From assembly GCF_013618625.1 (NCBI RefSeq), contig NZ_JABRWO010000010.1, positions 1 to 64,000 on the forward strand: a DNA stretch of 64,000 bases. The letters are read 5' to 3'. The notes under the pieces were generated by a model. It had not been told where the DNA came from. It ran no database searches and saw nothing but the letters and a program-made list of their open reading frames with translations. Made by a program: the position numbers and the translations under genes. The first letter of the stretch is position 1. Every line of letters begins with the position of its first letter. Shown one piece after another: positions 50,717-58,593 of this stretch. Source of the stretch: Bremerella alba. GTDB lineage: Bacteria > Planctomycetota > Planctomycetia > Pirellulales > Pirellulaceae.

Positions 50717-52300
50717 ATGACCCAGTTGAAGAATAACGGTGGTGATCCCGCCTCGGAACTCGACCTGGCAGGGCGGTCTGTGGGGGACTACCGCATCCTA
50801 CGGCGATTGGGCCGGGGAGCCATGGCCGAGGTCTTTCTGGCCGAACAGAAGAGCCTGAAACGCAATGTGGCAGTCAAGATCTTGATGCCAGAGTTGGCCA
50901 AAGACGAGGCCTACGTCCGCCGCTTTCATCGCGAAGCCCAGGCAGCGGCGGCCCTGACCCACGCTAACATCGTGCAGATCTACGAGGTGGGCAACTCGGA
51001 AGGAATTCATTTCATCGCCCAGGAATATGTGCCTGGCCAGAATCTTAAACAACTGCTCAGCAAGCAGGGAACGTTGGAAGTAAAACTGGTCGGGGCGATC
51101 CTCCGCCAAGTTGCTGCGGCCCTGTACAAAGCGGCAGAGCAGGGGATTGTTCACCGGGATATCAAGCCAGAGAACATCCTGATCACGGCGACCGGTGAAG
51201 TGAAAGTCGCTGACTTTGGCCTGGCCCGCGTCATTGCCCCAGGGGCCGATGGGATGAACCTGACCCAGATCGGCATCACCATGGGGACGCCGCTGTACAT
51301 GAGCCCCGAGCAAGCCGAGGGGAAGTCGCTCGACCAACGCAGCGATATCTACTCGCTGGGCGTGACTTGCTATCAGCTACTTGCTGGACGGCCTCCGTTT
51401 GTGGGTGACAACCCGCTAACCGTCGCCGTGAAGCATTTGAATACCGAGCCAGAACGACTGGAAAAGGTTCGAGGAGGCGTCCCGCCGGCACTCGCCCGGG
51501 TGATCCACAAGATGCTGGCCAAGAAGCCAGAGGACCGCTATCAAAATTCCTCGGAACTCTTGCGAGAGCTTCGCGAAGTGCAGAAGTCCCTTGGCAGTGA
51601 TGCATTCGGCAGCGATCCGTCCGATTGGTCGATCGCCGAGTTGGCTTCTCTGTCCGAGATTCGTAGCGGAGGATTGCAGGAGCTTTCCGATGTGATGAAG
51701 ACGTCGGCATTCACCGTGTATCGTCGACCTTCACATCGCAGGCGGGTGATGATGATCGGTGGCATGGGGCTGATCTGTTTGATCGCCGGCGGGGCTTTGG
51801 CGCTGGCGTCTAGACAACCCAACTTGCTCGATATTCCACCAGAACAGCAGGCCGAATTGCTACCCAAGCTGGGCCGGACCGCGCAAGAGCAATTCGATTT
51901 CGCGATGTTCAAGAATAAGAATCTTGGCCAAGACCAACGCCCCGAATTCTTCGCCAGCGTCTATCGCAACTACCCCTTGGACCAAAGCGAAGAGAACCGT
52001 GTCTGGGGGCTTAAAGCGATGAAGCAGGAGGCCGTGCTTCTGATGAACATGGGCCGCGACCAAGACGCGTTGCGCGTTTTTGATCGCATGGCTCAGCAGC
52101 AGGAAATCTACGTCGAAGCCAAAGCGTTCGGGTTCGCCGGTAAGGCTATCTGTCTTAAGCGGTTGAACGAAATCCCTGTAGCGGAACAAGCCGCCGCGAA
52201 TGCCTCGCGTCCGGAATACTTAGAAACGCTACGGGAAGCCGACCCAGAGTTTGCGGACATGTTTGAAGCTATTCGCGGCCAATTGACCGGGCAGACTTAG
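50717..52300 (+). CDS. Membrane-anchored Ser/Thr protein kinase with C-terminal sensor tail
   Basis: 527 residues. The Hanks-type kinase domain (about 24-290) has all key elements: GRGAMAEVFLAE (32-43), Lys54, HRDIKPENIL (146-155), DFGLARV (166-172), GTPLYMSPEQAEG and the DIYSLGVTCYQLLAGRPPF helix. One membrane helix (MMIGGMGLICLIAGGALALA, about 347-366) separates it from a roughly 160-residue extracytoplasmic C-terminal part (TPR-like: LLMNMGRDQDALRVFDRMAQ). It probably phosphorylates cytoplasmic proteins in response to an envelope signal; substrates unknown. The stop overlaps that of the M42 gene (TTAG). Confidence 0.93.
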   Translation: MTQLKNNGGDPASELDLAGRSVGDYRILRRLGRGAMAEVFLAEQKSLKRNVAVKILMPELAKDEAYVRRFHREAQAAAALTHANIVQIYEVGNSEGIHFIAQEYVPGQNLKQLLSKQGTLEVKLVGAILRQVAAALYKAAEQGIVHRDIKPENILITATGEVKVADFGLARVIAPGADGMNLTQIGITMGTPLYMSPEQAEGKSLDQRSDIYSLGVTCYQLLAGRPPFVGDNPLTVAVKHLNTEPERLEKVRGGVPPALARVIHKMLAKKPEDRYQNSSELLRELREVQKSLGSDAFGSDPSDWSIAELASLSEIRSGGLQELSDVMKTSAFTVYRRPSHRRRVMMIGGMGLICLIAGGALALASRQPNLLDIPPEQQAELLPKLGRTAQEQFDFAMFKNKNLGQDQRPEFFASVYRNYPLDQSEENRVWGLKAMKQEAVLLMNMGRDQDALRVFDRMAQQQEIYVEAKAFGFAGKAICLKRLNEIPVAEQAAANASRPEYLETLREADPEFADMFEAIRGQLTGQT

Positions 52301-53358
52301 TCGGTCAACGCCACTTCACAGAGAACGTCGAGCATAGCTTCGATCGAGGCCAACGCTGCCGATTCTTCCGGCGTGTGGTATCCAGTCGTGGGGACTTGCA
52401 GCGTGGCCCCTTGAATGGCTCCCTCGGAGGCGAGCACGACGCGACCCAGTTCGGTACTACCTAGGGAGTATGGCGACTTGCCTTCGGCGACGCGGGTTTC
52501 ATTCTGCTTGATGATGTAGTCGTCCTTAAAGAGATAACGGATGCCATATTTCTTGCATGCCGTTTCTAACTGTTCGACTGTCTTGGGATTGAAAGACGCG
52601 TTGGCGTCACGTTTTCGTAGAACGACCTGCTGCGCGTCGGCGGTGGCGATGTCGGGGAAGGGGCTCGTATCGAGCACCAGCAAATCTTGCGTCTCGATGC
52701 CACAGCGGCGGAACCATTCCAGCAGAAAACGCCAGCTTCGGCCCGCTTCTTCCTGGGCGGTAAATAGGACCGTACCTTGATAACCATGACGGAACAAATA
52801 GACCAGCATCGCCGTGGTTAACACGTTGTCCAGCTGCGCCGAAACACGGCTGTAGTTGACCGTCAGCCGATCTTGATAGGCTACCGGTGTGCCTGGCAGC
52901 ACATGGTCGAGCCCTTCCACTTCGAAGACCAGGTTCCCGCGACGTTCGCACAGGTACGACCGCTTGATAGTGCCTTTGCCTAGGTAGGTCCCGCTCCAAG
53001 GGACGTAAGCCTGAACGAAACGTTCGTGAAAACGTTCGGCGATCGTCTGAAACGTCTGCTCCGAAACGGAATCGCCCAGAAGGTCGCCCCGATTACGGGC
53101 CACGAACGCAGCGTACTGGAATTCATTGGGCCCGGTACATATCAGGCCATGCCGATCTACGTGGGCCGAGATGTGCATGTGATCAGGCCGAGAACCGCTG
53201 GCCACAAGCAGTCCTTCGTACAAGGTAACGGTCGCGTGGGTTTCTTCCAACTCGCGCTGAAGATAGCGAAAGAAAGCATGCTCGGAGCCAACCACCGAGG
53301 GGTGACGCACAAGCTGTTTCAGGATATCGAGAAAATCGTCGAGGTCAGACTTGGTCAC
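52297..53358 (-). CDS. M42 family glutamyl/deblocking aminopeptidase-like metallopeptidase
   Basis: 353 residues. Zinc ligands typical of M42 peptidases are present: HVDRHG near 65-70, QLDN (Asp near 182), the catalytic/ligand pair in FTAQEEAGR near 199-207, LDTS (Asp near 229), and GYHTPEE near the C-terminus. This set and the order match tetrahedral aminopeptidases such as PepA/TET and deblocking aminopeptidases. No signal peptide, so cytoplasmic. It is convergent with the kinase by a 4-base stop overlap and divergent from the TPR gene. The exact specificity cannot be read. Confidence 0.85.
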   Translation of the reverse strand: MTKSDLDDFLDILKQLVRHPSVVGSEHAFFRYLQRELEETHATVTLYEGLLVASGSRPDHMHISAHVDRHGLICTGPNEFQYAAFVARNRGDLLGDSVSEQTFQTIAERFHERFVQAYVPWSGTYLGKGTIKRSYLCERRGNLVFEVEGLDHVLPGTPVAYQDRLTVNYSRVSAQLDNVLTTAMLVYLFRHGYQGTVLFTAQEEAGRSWRFLLEWFRRCGIETQDLLVLDTSPFPDIATADAQQVVLRKRDANASFNPKTVEQLETACKKYGIRYLFKDDYIIKQNETRVAEGKSPYSLGSTELGRVVLASEGAIQGATLQVPTTGYHTPEESAALASIEAMLDVLCEVALTD

Positions 53359-53558
53359 GGCATGAATTCAGTTGGCTAAGCGAAACGATCAAAGGGAGAA
53401 TCTTCGCGCTTAGTGTAGTTACTCTAGGGACCTTCGTGGAAGAGCAAGACCGCAAAGTGATCACCTCAGCCGGCCGTGATCGGGGAATTTTCTTTGCCCT
53501 TTTTGCAGAACGAGAGGATAATAAAGGGATTGCTTTCTTTTTTCTGGGAGATGTCGCT

Positions 53559-54653
53559 GTGCGTACCCTTTCGATCATGGTTGGTCTGGCGTTTTTGGTC
53601 GCCGCAAGTAGTGTCGAGGCCCAAGGACTTGGGCAGTACCAGTACAAAAGCCGTAGCAACATCTCGGTAGGACGTGGGGGCTATTCCGATGTGACCAGCC
53701 CCGGGTACAGCTCTCGGCAATATTCGGGCGGGCGTCACGATAACCATCGCCACCACGGTGACCATCATCGCCCTTATCGCCATGGCAATTACGGATATGG
53801 CTATCCCTACTATGGTGGCGGCTGGGGAGGGACGAGTCTATCGATCGGCTTCGGATTGCCCCCGGCGTATGGTTACGGCTACGGGTATGGGAATCCTTAT
53901 GGCTATGGGTATTCGAGCTTGTACCCTTACGGAACGTATTACCGACCTGGCGACCAGTATCTGGAGTACTATCTGCCGCCGACCGAACCTGCCGAACTGA
54001 ACTACGGCCCCCAAGCGATGAAGCAGTTTATGGGGCTGCCGAGAGATTTTGCGATCGAACCTCAGCGGACAGGGCAATTCGAGTCACTCGTGACCCCGCT
54101 TCCCAGCCCCCTAAGGATCGAGGCCGCCAAGCCGGTTGCGATCGAACAGCCCAGCGAACAAGCGATCGAGCGTGCCGAGCACTTTATTCAGGCAGGCGAC
54201 AATCTATTTCAGCAGCAGCGTTATCAGGAAGCGCTGGGACGCTACAAAGATGCCGTGGCGACCGCACCTGGATATGCCGAAGCGCACCTGCGTAAAGGTC
54301 TGGCCTACCTTGCTACCAACCGTCCGGATGAGGCGGTTGATTCGATTGAGTTGGCCATTCAACAAAATCCGGAGGTCGCTGGTACAAGCTTGACGCTGGA
54401 TGCTCTTTTGGGAAATAACGGCCTGGCGAAGACTTCGATTCTCGAAACCAATGCACGCCGCGCCGTGACCGATCCACAGAACCCGGAATACCTGTTTTGC
54501 GTGGCCGTGTTGCTCTATTTCAATGGCGATAAAGACCGGGCCTTGCAGTGTTTCCAGGCTGCAAGACAAGCCGGTGGAGATGCGGACGCCATCGATGCTT
54601 TCGAGAAATATCTTCTTCCTACGGCGACAGCCCCAGCTGGGTTGGATATTTAG
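53559..54653 (+). CDS. Exported Gly/Tyr/His-rich TPR protein
   Basis: About 364 residues. A signal peptide (SIMVGLAFLVAASSVEA) precedes a low-complexity region (about 30-140) rich in Gly, Tyr, His and Asn (YGYGYPYYGGGWGG, YGYGYGNPYGYGY). Then come a Pro-containing linker and TPR-like repeats (about 200-355: HFIQAGDNLFQQQRYQEALG, ALCYLATNRPDEAVDSIELA). GTG 53559 with GGGAG eight bases upstream is preferred over an upstream in-frame ATG at 53436, whose extra residues are unlike a signal peptide. It could be a periplasmic or surface-layer scaffold; no partner is known. Confidence 0.75.
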   Translation: MRTLSIMVGLAFLVAASSVEAQGLGQYQYKSRSNISVGRGGYSDVTSPGYSSRQYSGGRHDNHRHHGDHHRPYRHGNYGYGYPYYGGGWGGTSLSIGFGLPPAYGYGYGYGNPYGYGYSSLYPYGTYYRPGDQYLEYYLPPTEPAELNYGPQAMKQFMGLPRDFAIEPQRTGQFESLVTPLPSPLRIEAAKPVAIEQPSEQAIERAEHFIQAGDNLFQQQRYQEALGRYKDAVATAPGYAEAHLRKGLAYLATNRPDEAVDSIELAIQQNPEVAGTSLTLDALLGNNGLAKTSILETNARRAVTDPQNPEYLFCVAVLLYFNGDKDRALQCFQAARQAGGDADAIDAFEKYLLPTATAPAGLDI

Positions 54654-54755
54654 ATCGGTACGAAGTTGACGCAATTCGTATCGTCTATGATTGGCGCAAG
54701 CGATTTCCTGCCGAATAATCGACGGTTTCCCGCGAATAGTACGGGAGGCGGAAGG

Positions 54756-54775
54756 TGTCGCCGCTTTTGGCGGCA
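54756..54775 (+). terminator. Weak hairpin between the TPR and His-rich lipoprotein genes
   Basis: A 7-bp stem (54756-54762 with 54769-54775, one G-U) and 6-base loop, followed by TGCCTGTTTTG. It could terminate the TPR transcript or act in the lipoprotein gene's 5' leader; the T-run is poor. Confidence 0.3.
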
Positions 54776-54820
54776 TGCCTGTTTTGATATTCGATTGATG
54801 CCATTGAGGAGTTCGGCTCT

Positions 54821-55345
54821 ATGAAAATTGGAAAGCTTTTATTGATTCTGTGTGCCATGGTGGTGCCGTTTACGTTAAGCGGTTGCAACACGGCCAAAAC
54901 CGACACGGCAGACAGCGGCGAACATGCCGATGACCATGGACACGACCACGGCGAAGATGGTCACAGCCATGGCGACGAAGGTCACAGTCACGACTTGGGC
55001 CCGCACGGCGGTCACCTGATCGAACTGGGCGGTGAAAAGTACCACGTCGAATGGGATCACGACGACGAAGCCAAGATCCTGACGTTCTACGTTCTAGATG
55101 CCGATGCCAAGAAAGACGTCGCCATCGCAGACGAGAATATCAAGATCACCGTTGCCGTTGACGATGCCAAGAAGGACTTCGAGGTCCCCGCAGTTCGCAG
55201 CGAAGGCGAAACAACCACGGCGAAATTCGAGACCAAAGACGCCGACCTGTTCGCCTTGGTCACCGCCGACGAGGCCAATGCCACGGTAACTCTGGAAATC
55301 GAAGGCACGCCCTATGAAGGGGAAATTGAGCACCACGCTCACTAA
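54821..55345 (+). CDS. His/Asp-rich metal-binding lipoprotein
   Basis: 174 residues. The signal ends in a lipobox SGC (VVPFTLSGCNTAK; Cys near residue 22). A following stretch of about 40 residues is dense in His, Asp and Gly (DDHGHDHGEDGHSHGD, then HSHDLGPHGGHLIELGG), a likely Zn/Ni/Cu-binding region. A beta-rich domain (YHVEWDHDDEAKILTFYVLD, VEVPAVRSEGETTTAKFE-like) completes the protein. The GPHGGHxIELGG pattern resembles the N-terminal metal-binding module of CzcB-type RND adaptors, here as a free lipoprotein. GAGGAG lies nine bases before the ATG. A strong terminator follows. Confidence 0.82.
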   Translation: MKIGKLLLILCAMVVPFTLSGCNTAKTDTADSGEHADDHGHDHGEDGHSHGDEGHSHDLGPHGGHLIELGGEKYHVEWDHDDEAKILTFYVLDADAKKDVAIADENIKITVAVDDAKKDFEVPAVRSEGETTTAKFETKDADLFALVTADEANATVTLEIEGTPYEGEIEHHAH

Positions 55346-55374
55346 TCCCTGCGCTTTGTCTCTATCAAGATATG

Positions 55375-55408
55375 AAAAACGCGATGCTTACGGGCATCGC
55401 GTTTTTTT
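55375..55408. terminator. Bidirectional terminator
   Basis: A 7-bp GC-rich core (GCGATGC, loop TTACGG, GCATCGC) flanked by AAAAAC upstream and GTTTTTTT downstream, between the convergent His-rich lipoprotein and cytochrome genes. Confidence 0.85.
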
Positions 55409-55428
55409 GTGCCTTGCCAACGATAAGC

Positions 55429-57354
55429 TTACCGAGCTCCGGACGCCACCCAGGCTGCCGCCAGTTGAGAGGGAGTCATATTAAAAGCAGATTGAAACGC
55501 CTGGTCGAAGTTGGCCCCATTTCTTAGCGAGTTCATCATCGCATCGTACGAATTGCCACGCCCCATGATCGCTTTCAGAAATGCATAGCTGACGACCGAG
55601 GCCTGTTCTGGTGACAGGCGATTCATCACGAAGTCGTCTGGTTTACTCATCGAGCCCAGGGCCGATTCAATTTGGTTGTCCCAGGCCACGACTCGCGGGT
55701 CTTTCTTGCTCATTCGTGAAGCAACGACTCGGCCCACGCCTTCGGCAAACCACTCGGGGACGGTCCCATTGCCCTGCGAAGCAACGTGATTGGACGCGAT
55801 GATTTGCCCCAGAAGCACGTTCAGATCGTACTCGTCTTCGGTAGGAACCTGAATCGAGCCATAGGCGTCGGTCACATTGTATCGGTAGTGTCCCTTCCAG
55901 TCGGCTGGAAGATCACGACGTTCGATCATATTACCGAACTCAGCATAATCGTATCGCTTCTGGAAGAGATAGAGCGTCATTTTGCCTTTGACCAACGGTG
56001 CCGACGCTGGAATCTTCAGGATCGTGCGCACCTTGTCGGCTGCTTTGTCCGCCTCGGCGACATGCTCTTGCAACGTGGCTTCGCCCATGGTTCCGTATGC
56101 CAGGAAATTGGGCGAGTCGACCTTGGCCGACTGCACATTGGGCATACCCAGGTCCCACATCTGCTTGCTGCTTTCGGCTCGCATGGCGGCAAGCTGCTCA
56201 TGAGTCGCCTTCTTGGCGAGGGCAATCTGATTCGTTCGCTGCATCGAATTGTCGTTAGGCGAATCGCCGTCAAACTTGCCCCCTTCTCGGATCCAAGTCT
56301 CAATCTTGGTGATCTGCTCGCCGGTCAGCGGAGGACCATTGCGTGGCATCCGCCCATTGCCGGTCGCTTTGATCAAGCGGACGACCATGCTGTCTTCCGG
56401 CTTGCCAGGCACAAACGGTGCTCCACTATCACCCCCACGGATAAACCGGGCAAAGCTGTCCATGCCCAGGCCGCCGGGTGGATTGTTGCCGCTATGGCAA
56501 CTCACGCAGCGATTGGCCAGCACACCGGCCACATCGAGGCCAAAGCTGACTTGCTCGTTCCCCGTCGCGGCCGAGACTTCCAACTGCATCATCGCAGCCG
56601 GGTTCGCCGAAGCGCCCGCCTGGTTGATGGGGGCCTTGGGGTCGAGCCCGTCGTATTTGGCTCCCTCTTTGATCCAGGTTTTCAAGGCGGTCAATTCAGG
56701 CGGACGAACACTCCCGCCACCACGCGGCATGTCGCCAGACTCGATGGTCTCGATTAGGCGGCTGCCGATGTCATCGCCCGGGAAAATCACCGTCCCGGCT
56801 GCTGGACCACGCATCAGGGCCTCGAAAGTATTCGCATTGAAGCCCCCCCGGCTGCCGGTCACATGGCAGTTACCGCAGCGAGCAATAAGAATCGGAGTCA
56901 CATGCTTGGTAAAGCTGATATTCGCCGTCGGAAACGTTGTTGGTAGGGGAGCAGCTTCCGGGGCTGGCGTTCCTGGGAGACCAGGTTCGTTCGCCATCAT
57001 GGCCGGGGCCGCAGCCATCGCGGAAGCGGTCAGCGGTTTGAGCGTGTACCCTTCTAACTCTAAATGACCGTGGGAAACGGCCAGGCTCTCGGCAAGGTTT
57101 TGCAGTTCTTGCGTTACTTCCGCATCGCCTGCAGTGCCGAGCTTTTCCATCCGCGATTGAATGTCGCGAACCAGTTGCACCGACTCGGCGATCAGGCCTT
57201 GTTTGAGGAAGTTCGACGTCTTGCGAATGTCGAGCTTCAACGCCCGAAGCTGCATCCGCTGTTCCTCGTTAGGAGCGGCGTGAATGCTCGAGATAAACAA
57301 TCCGCTCAGCAGAACGACGATGGCCGTGGTCGTGAAGGAGGGAAATCTAGTCAA
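55429..57354 (-). CDS. Exported cytochrome-c-like protein fused to a degenerate peptidase-MA-like zincin
   Basis: About 641 residues. A signal peptide (TTAIVVLLSGLFISSIHAAP) is followed by a helical segment, then two haem-c sites: CGNCHVT near 160-166 and CVSCHSGN near 283-290, each in a planctomycete PSCyt1-like domain with conserved SRLIETIESGDMPRGG / SMVVRLIKATGNGRMPRNG contexts. The last 200 residues resemble the peptidase MA family; the family's VPEWFAEGVGR element is present, but the HExxH site reads GQIIASNH, so zinc-dependent catalysis is probably lost. TTG 57354 with AGGG seven bases upstream gives the clean signal peptide; ATG 57480 or 57444 would add unrelated residues. Confidence 0.82.
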   Translation of the reverse strand: MTRFPSFTTTAIVVLLSGLFISSIHAAPNEEQRMQLRALKLDIRKTSNFLKQGLIAESVQLVRDIQSRMEKLGTAGDAEVTQELQNLAESLAVSHGHLELEGYTLKPLTASAMAAAPAMMANEPGLPGTPAPEAAPLPTTFPTANISFTKHVTPILIARCGNCHVTGSRGGFNANTFEALMRGPAAGTVIFPGDDIGSRLIETIESGDMPRGGGSVRPPELTALKTWIKEGAKYDGLDPKAPINQAGASANPAAMMQLEVSAATGNEQVSFGLDVAGVLANRCVSCHSGNNPPGGLGMDSFARFIRGGDSGAPFVPGKPEDSMVVRLIKATGNGRMPRNGPPLTGEQITKIETWIREGGKFDGDSPNDNSMQRTNQIALAKKATHEQLAAMRAESSKQMWDLGMPNVQSAKVDSPNFLAYGTMGEATLQEHVAEADKAADKVRTILKIPASAPLVKGKMTLYLFQKRYDYAEFGNMIERRDLPADWKGHYRYNVTDAYGSIQVPTEDEYDLNVLLGQIIASNHVASQGNGTVPEWFAEGVGRVVASRMSKKDPRVVAWDNQIESALGSMSKPDDFVMNRLSPEQASVVSYAFLKAIMGRGNSYDAMMNSLRNGANFDQAFQSAFNMTPSQLAAAWVASGAR

Positions 57355-57569
57355 TGTTCGGCCCTGTAAGACAACGGTGGTCAAGTTGAATAAGGAAGCA
57401 TCGCTGCTAAACGCCATGGTAGCGAGAACCGCAAACCGATGCATTAGGAATGAACGCCCATCGCGCGGAAATGTACCCACGATCGTCCGTCGGCGAACCA
57501 GTCGGAGGCCTAAGCTTCAGCCTTGCAATTACTTACGGCTCGTTAACGAAAAGCATAGCATGTTTTCGC

Positions 57570-58286
57570 TCAGGTATGGTGATGACGGCGGACAACCTTT
57601 TTGGCTGCACGATCAGCCATCTGCTTGCGTCGTGTCGGACGATATCCGTACTCGATCGCGAACCACTCGGCGTAACGCTCTCGGGCGAGATAGTTGTTAT
57701 TGCGCGTATCGAGTAAATGTCCCAGTTCATGAATCAGGACATTGTTCAGATAGAAATCCCGGATCGTGTCTTCGGTCCACTCCAGACGCCAGAAACCCTC
57801 TTCGTCTTCCTCCCAGATGGCGCCAAACATCTTGGCTTCCACCACTTGCTCAGGCCGGGGTGGATGGGGGAAATACTCGATGAGCGATTCATCCATGGGG
57901 TAAAGATAGATCGCAGCACCCCACTGCATGCCGTAACACGGGAAGCTCAGCTTCTTTTTGGTAAGCCGGCTAAGCTGCACGACTTCCAGGTCTTCGATCA
58001 TCCACGCAGGAAGTTCCTGCAGTCTCGACCGAATCTCTCTCTCAGTCAAAACATGTCGGAAGCCTTCGCCGGGCGACTGATAAATGTACTTGTAGTTCGT
58101 CCCAGTATCGCCGGCCGGTTCGTGCCAATCTTCCGGTGGAACGAAATAGCCACCACTTTCGGCCGTCCGCCCCGATTCTCCTCCACGGCGCCGCGACGCT
58201 TGCGTCGGCAAACGAAAATCACGCGACGCGACTTTCGTCTTCGCCACTTTCGTATGCGTGATGCCTCTGTACGACATGCGTGCCAT
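57570..58286 (-). CDS. Small HELGH zincin-like metalloprotease
   Basis: 238 residues with no recognised family. The metal site HELGH (His186, Glu187, His190) and a downstream Glu (E203 or E207, in ARERYAEWFA) fit a gluzincin arrangement. Upstream are a basic N-terminus and a central beta-rich region (AAIYLYPMDESLIEYFPHPP). The C-terminus is basic with four final His/Thr residues. No signal peptide, so it may be cytoplasmic. It lies between a cytochrome with an inactivated zincin and a Ser/Thr kinase. A promoter and a possible 41-residue leader gene sit just upstream. Substrate unknown. Confidence 0.75.
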   Translation of the reverse strand: MARMSYRGITHTKVAKTKVASRDFRLPTQASRRRGGESGRTAESGGYFVPPEDWHEPAGDTGTNYKYIYQSPGEGFRHVLTEREIRSRLQELPAWMIEDLEVVQLSRLTKKKLSFPCYGMQWGAAIYLYPMDESLIEYFPHPPRPEQVVEAKMFGAIWEEDEEGFWRLEWTEDTIRDFYLNNVLIHELGHLLDTRNNNYLARERYAEWFAIEYGYRPTRRKQMADRAAKKVVRRHHHT

Positions 58287-58299
58287 GGAATTCTCTGCG

Positions 58300-58425
58300 T
58301 TAGGCCTGTCGAGCGATCGTGGTCACGTCGCTCATGGTGTCAATCTTGGTCGGTCTTCCTGCGACATGCGGAACCGCGAATTCCATTTCTGGTTTGGGGA
58401 ACAAGTAGCCGCTGTTTGGGCTCAT
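58300..58425 (-). CDS. Possible 41-residue small protein
   Basis: A short frame on the minus strand from ATG 58425 to TAA 58300, ending 13 bases before the zincin start. Its sequence is balanced (begins SPNSGYLFPKPEMEFA, ends MSDVTTIARQA) and does not look like antisense noise. A TTGAAA-18-TAGGAT promoter places transcription start about eight bases upstream of the ATG. No SD of standard quality is present; AAGG is 12 bases away. Too short to assign to a family, so the call rests on position and promoter. Confidence 0.4.
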   Translation of the reverse strand: MSPNSGYLFPKPEMEFAVPHVAGRPTKIDTMSDVTTIARQA

Positions 58426-58439
58426 TGTTCTTCTACCTT

Positions 58440-58469
58440 ATCCTACGTCGCGGTCCGAGGAGTTTTCAA
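58440..58469 (-). promoter_or_regulatory. Sigma70-like promoter for the zincin transcript
   Basis: TTGAAA (58469-58464), an 18-base spacer and TAGGAT (58445-58440). Start near 58433, about eight bases before ATG 58425 and about 150 before the zincin ATG. Confidence 0.5.
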
Positions 58470-58593
58470 GCGATTTTGTTAAGTCATTTGACAGTAATAG
58501 GTTAGGTGTGTGCTAGCGATAGGCGGACAGCACGGGTGAATGCAAGAGACAGGCCAGATTAGCTCTGTCAATACACCTCTTTAGAGTGGGTCT

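Larger units (their letters stand above)
58287..58593. other. 307-base region upstream of the zincin
   Basis: Contains the promoter at 58440-58469 and the possible 41-residue gene at 58300-58425. Between the promoter and the kinase stop at 58594 about 120 bases have no obvious gene or terminator. Confidence 0.5.
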
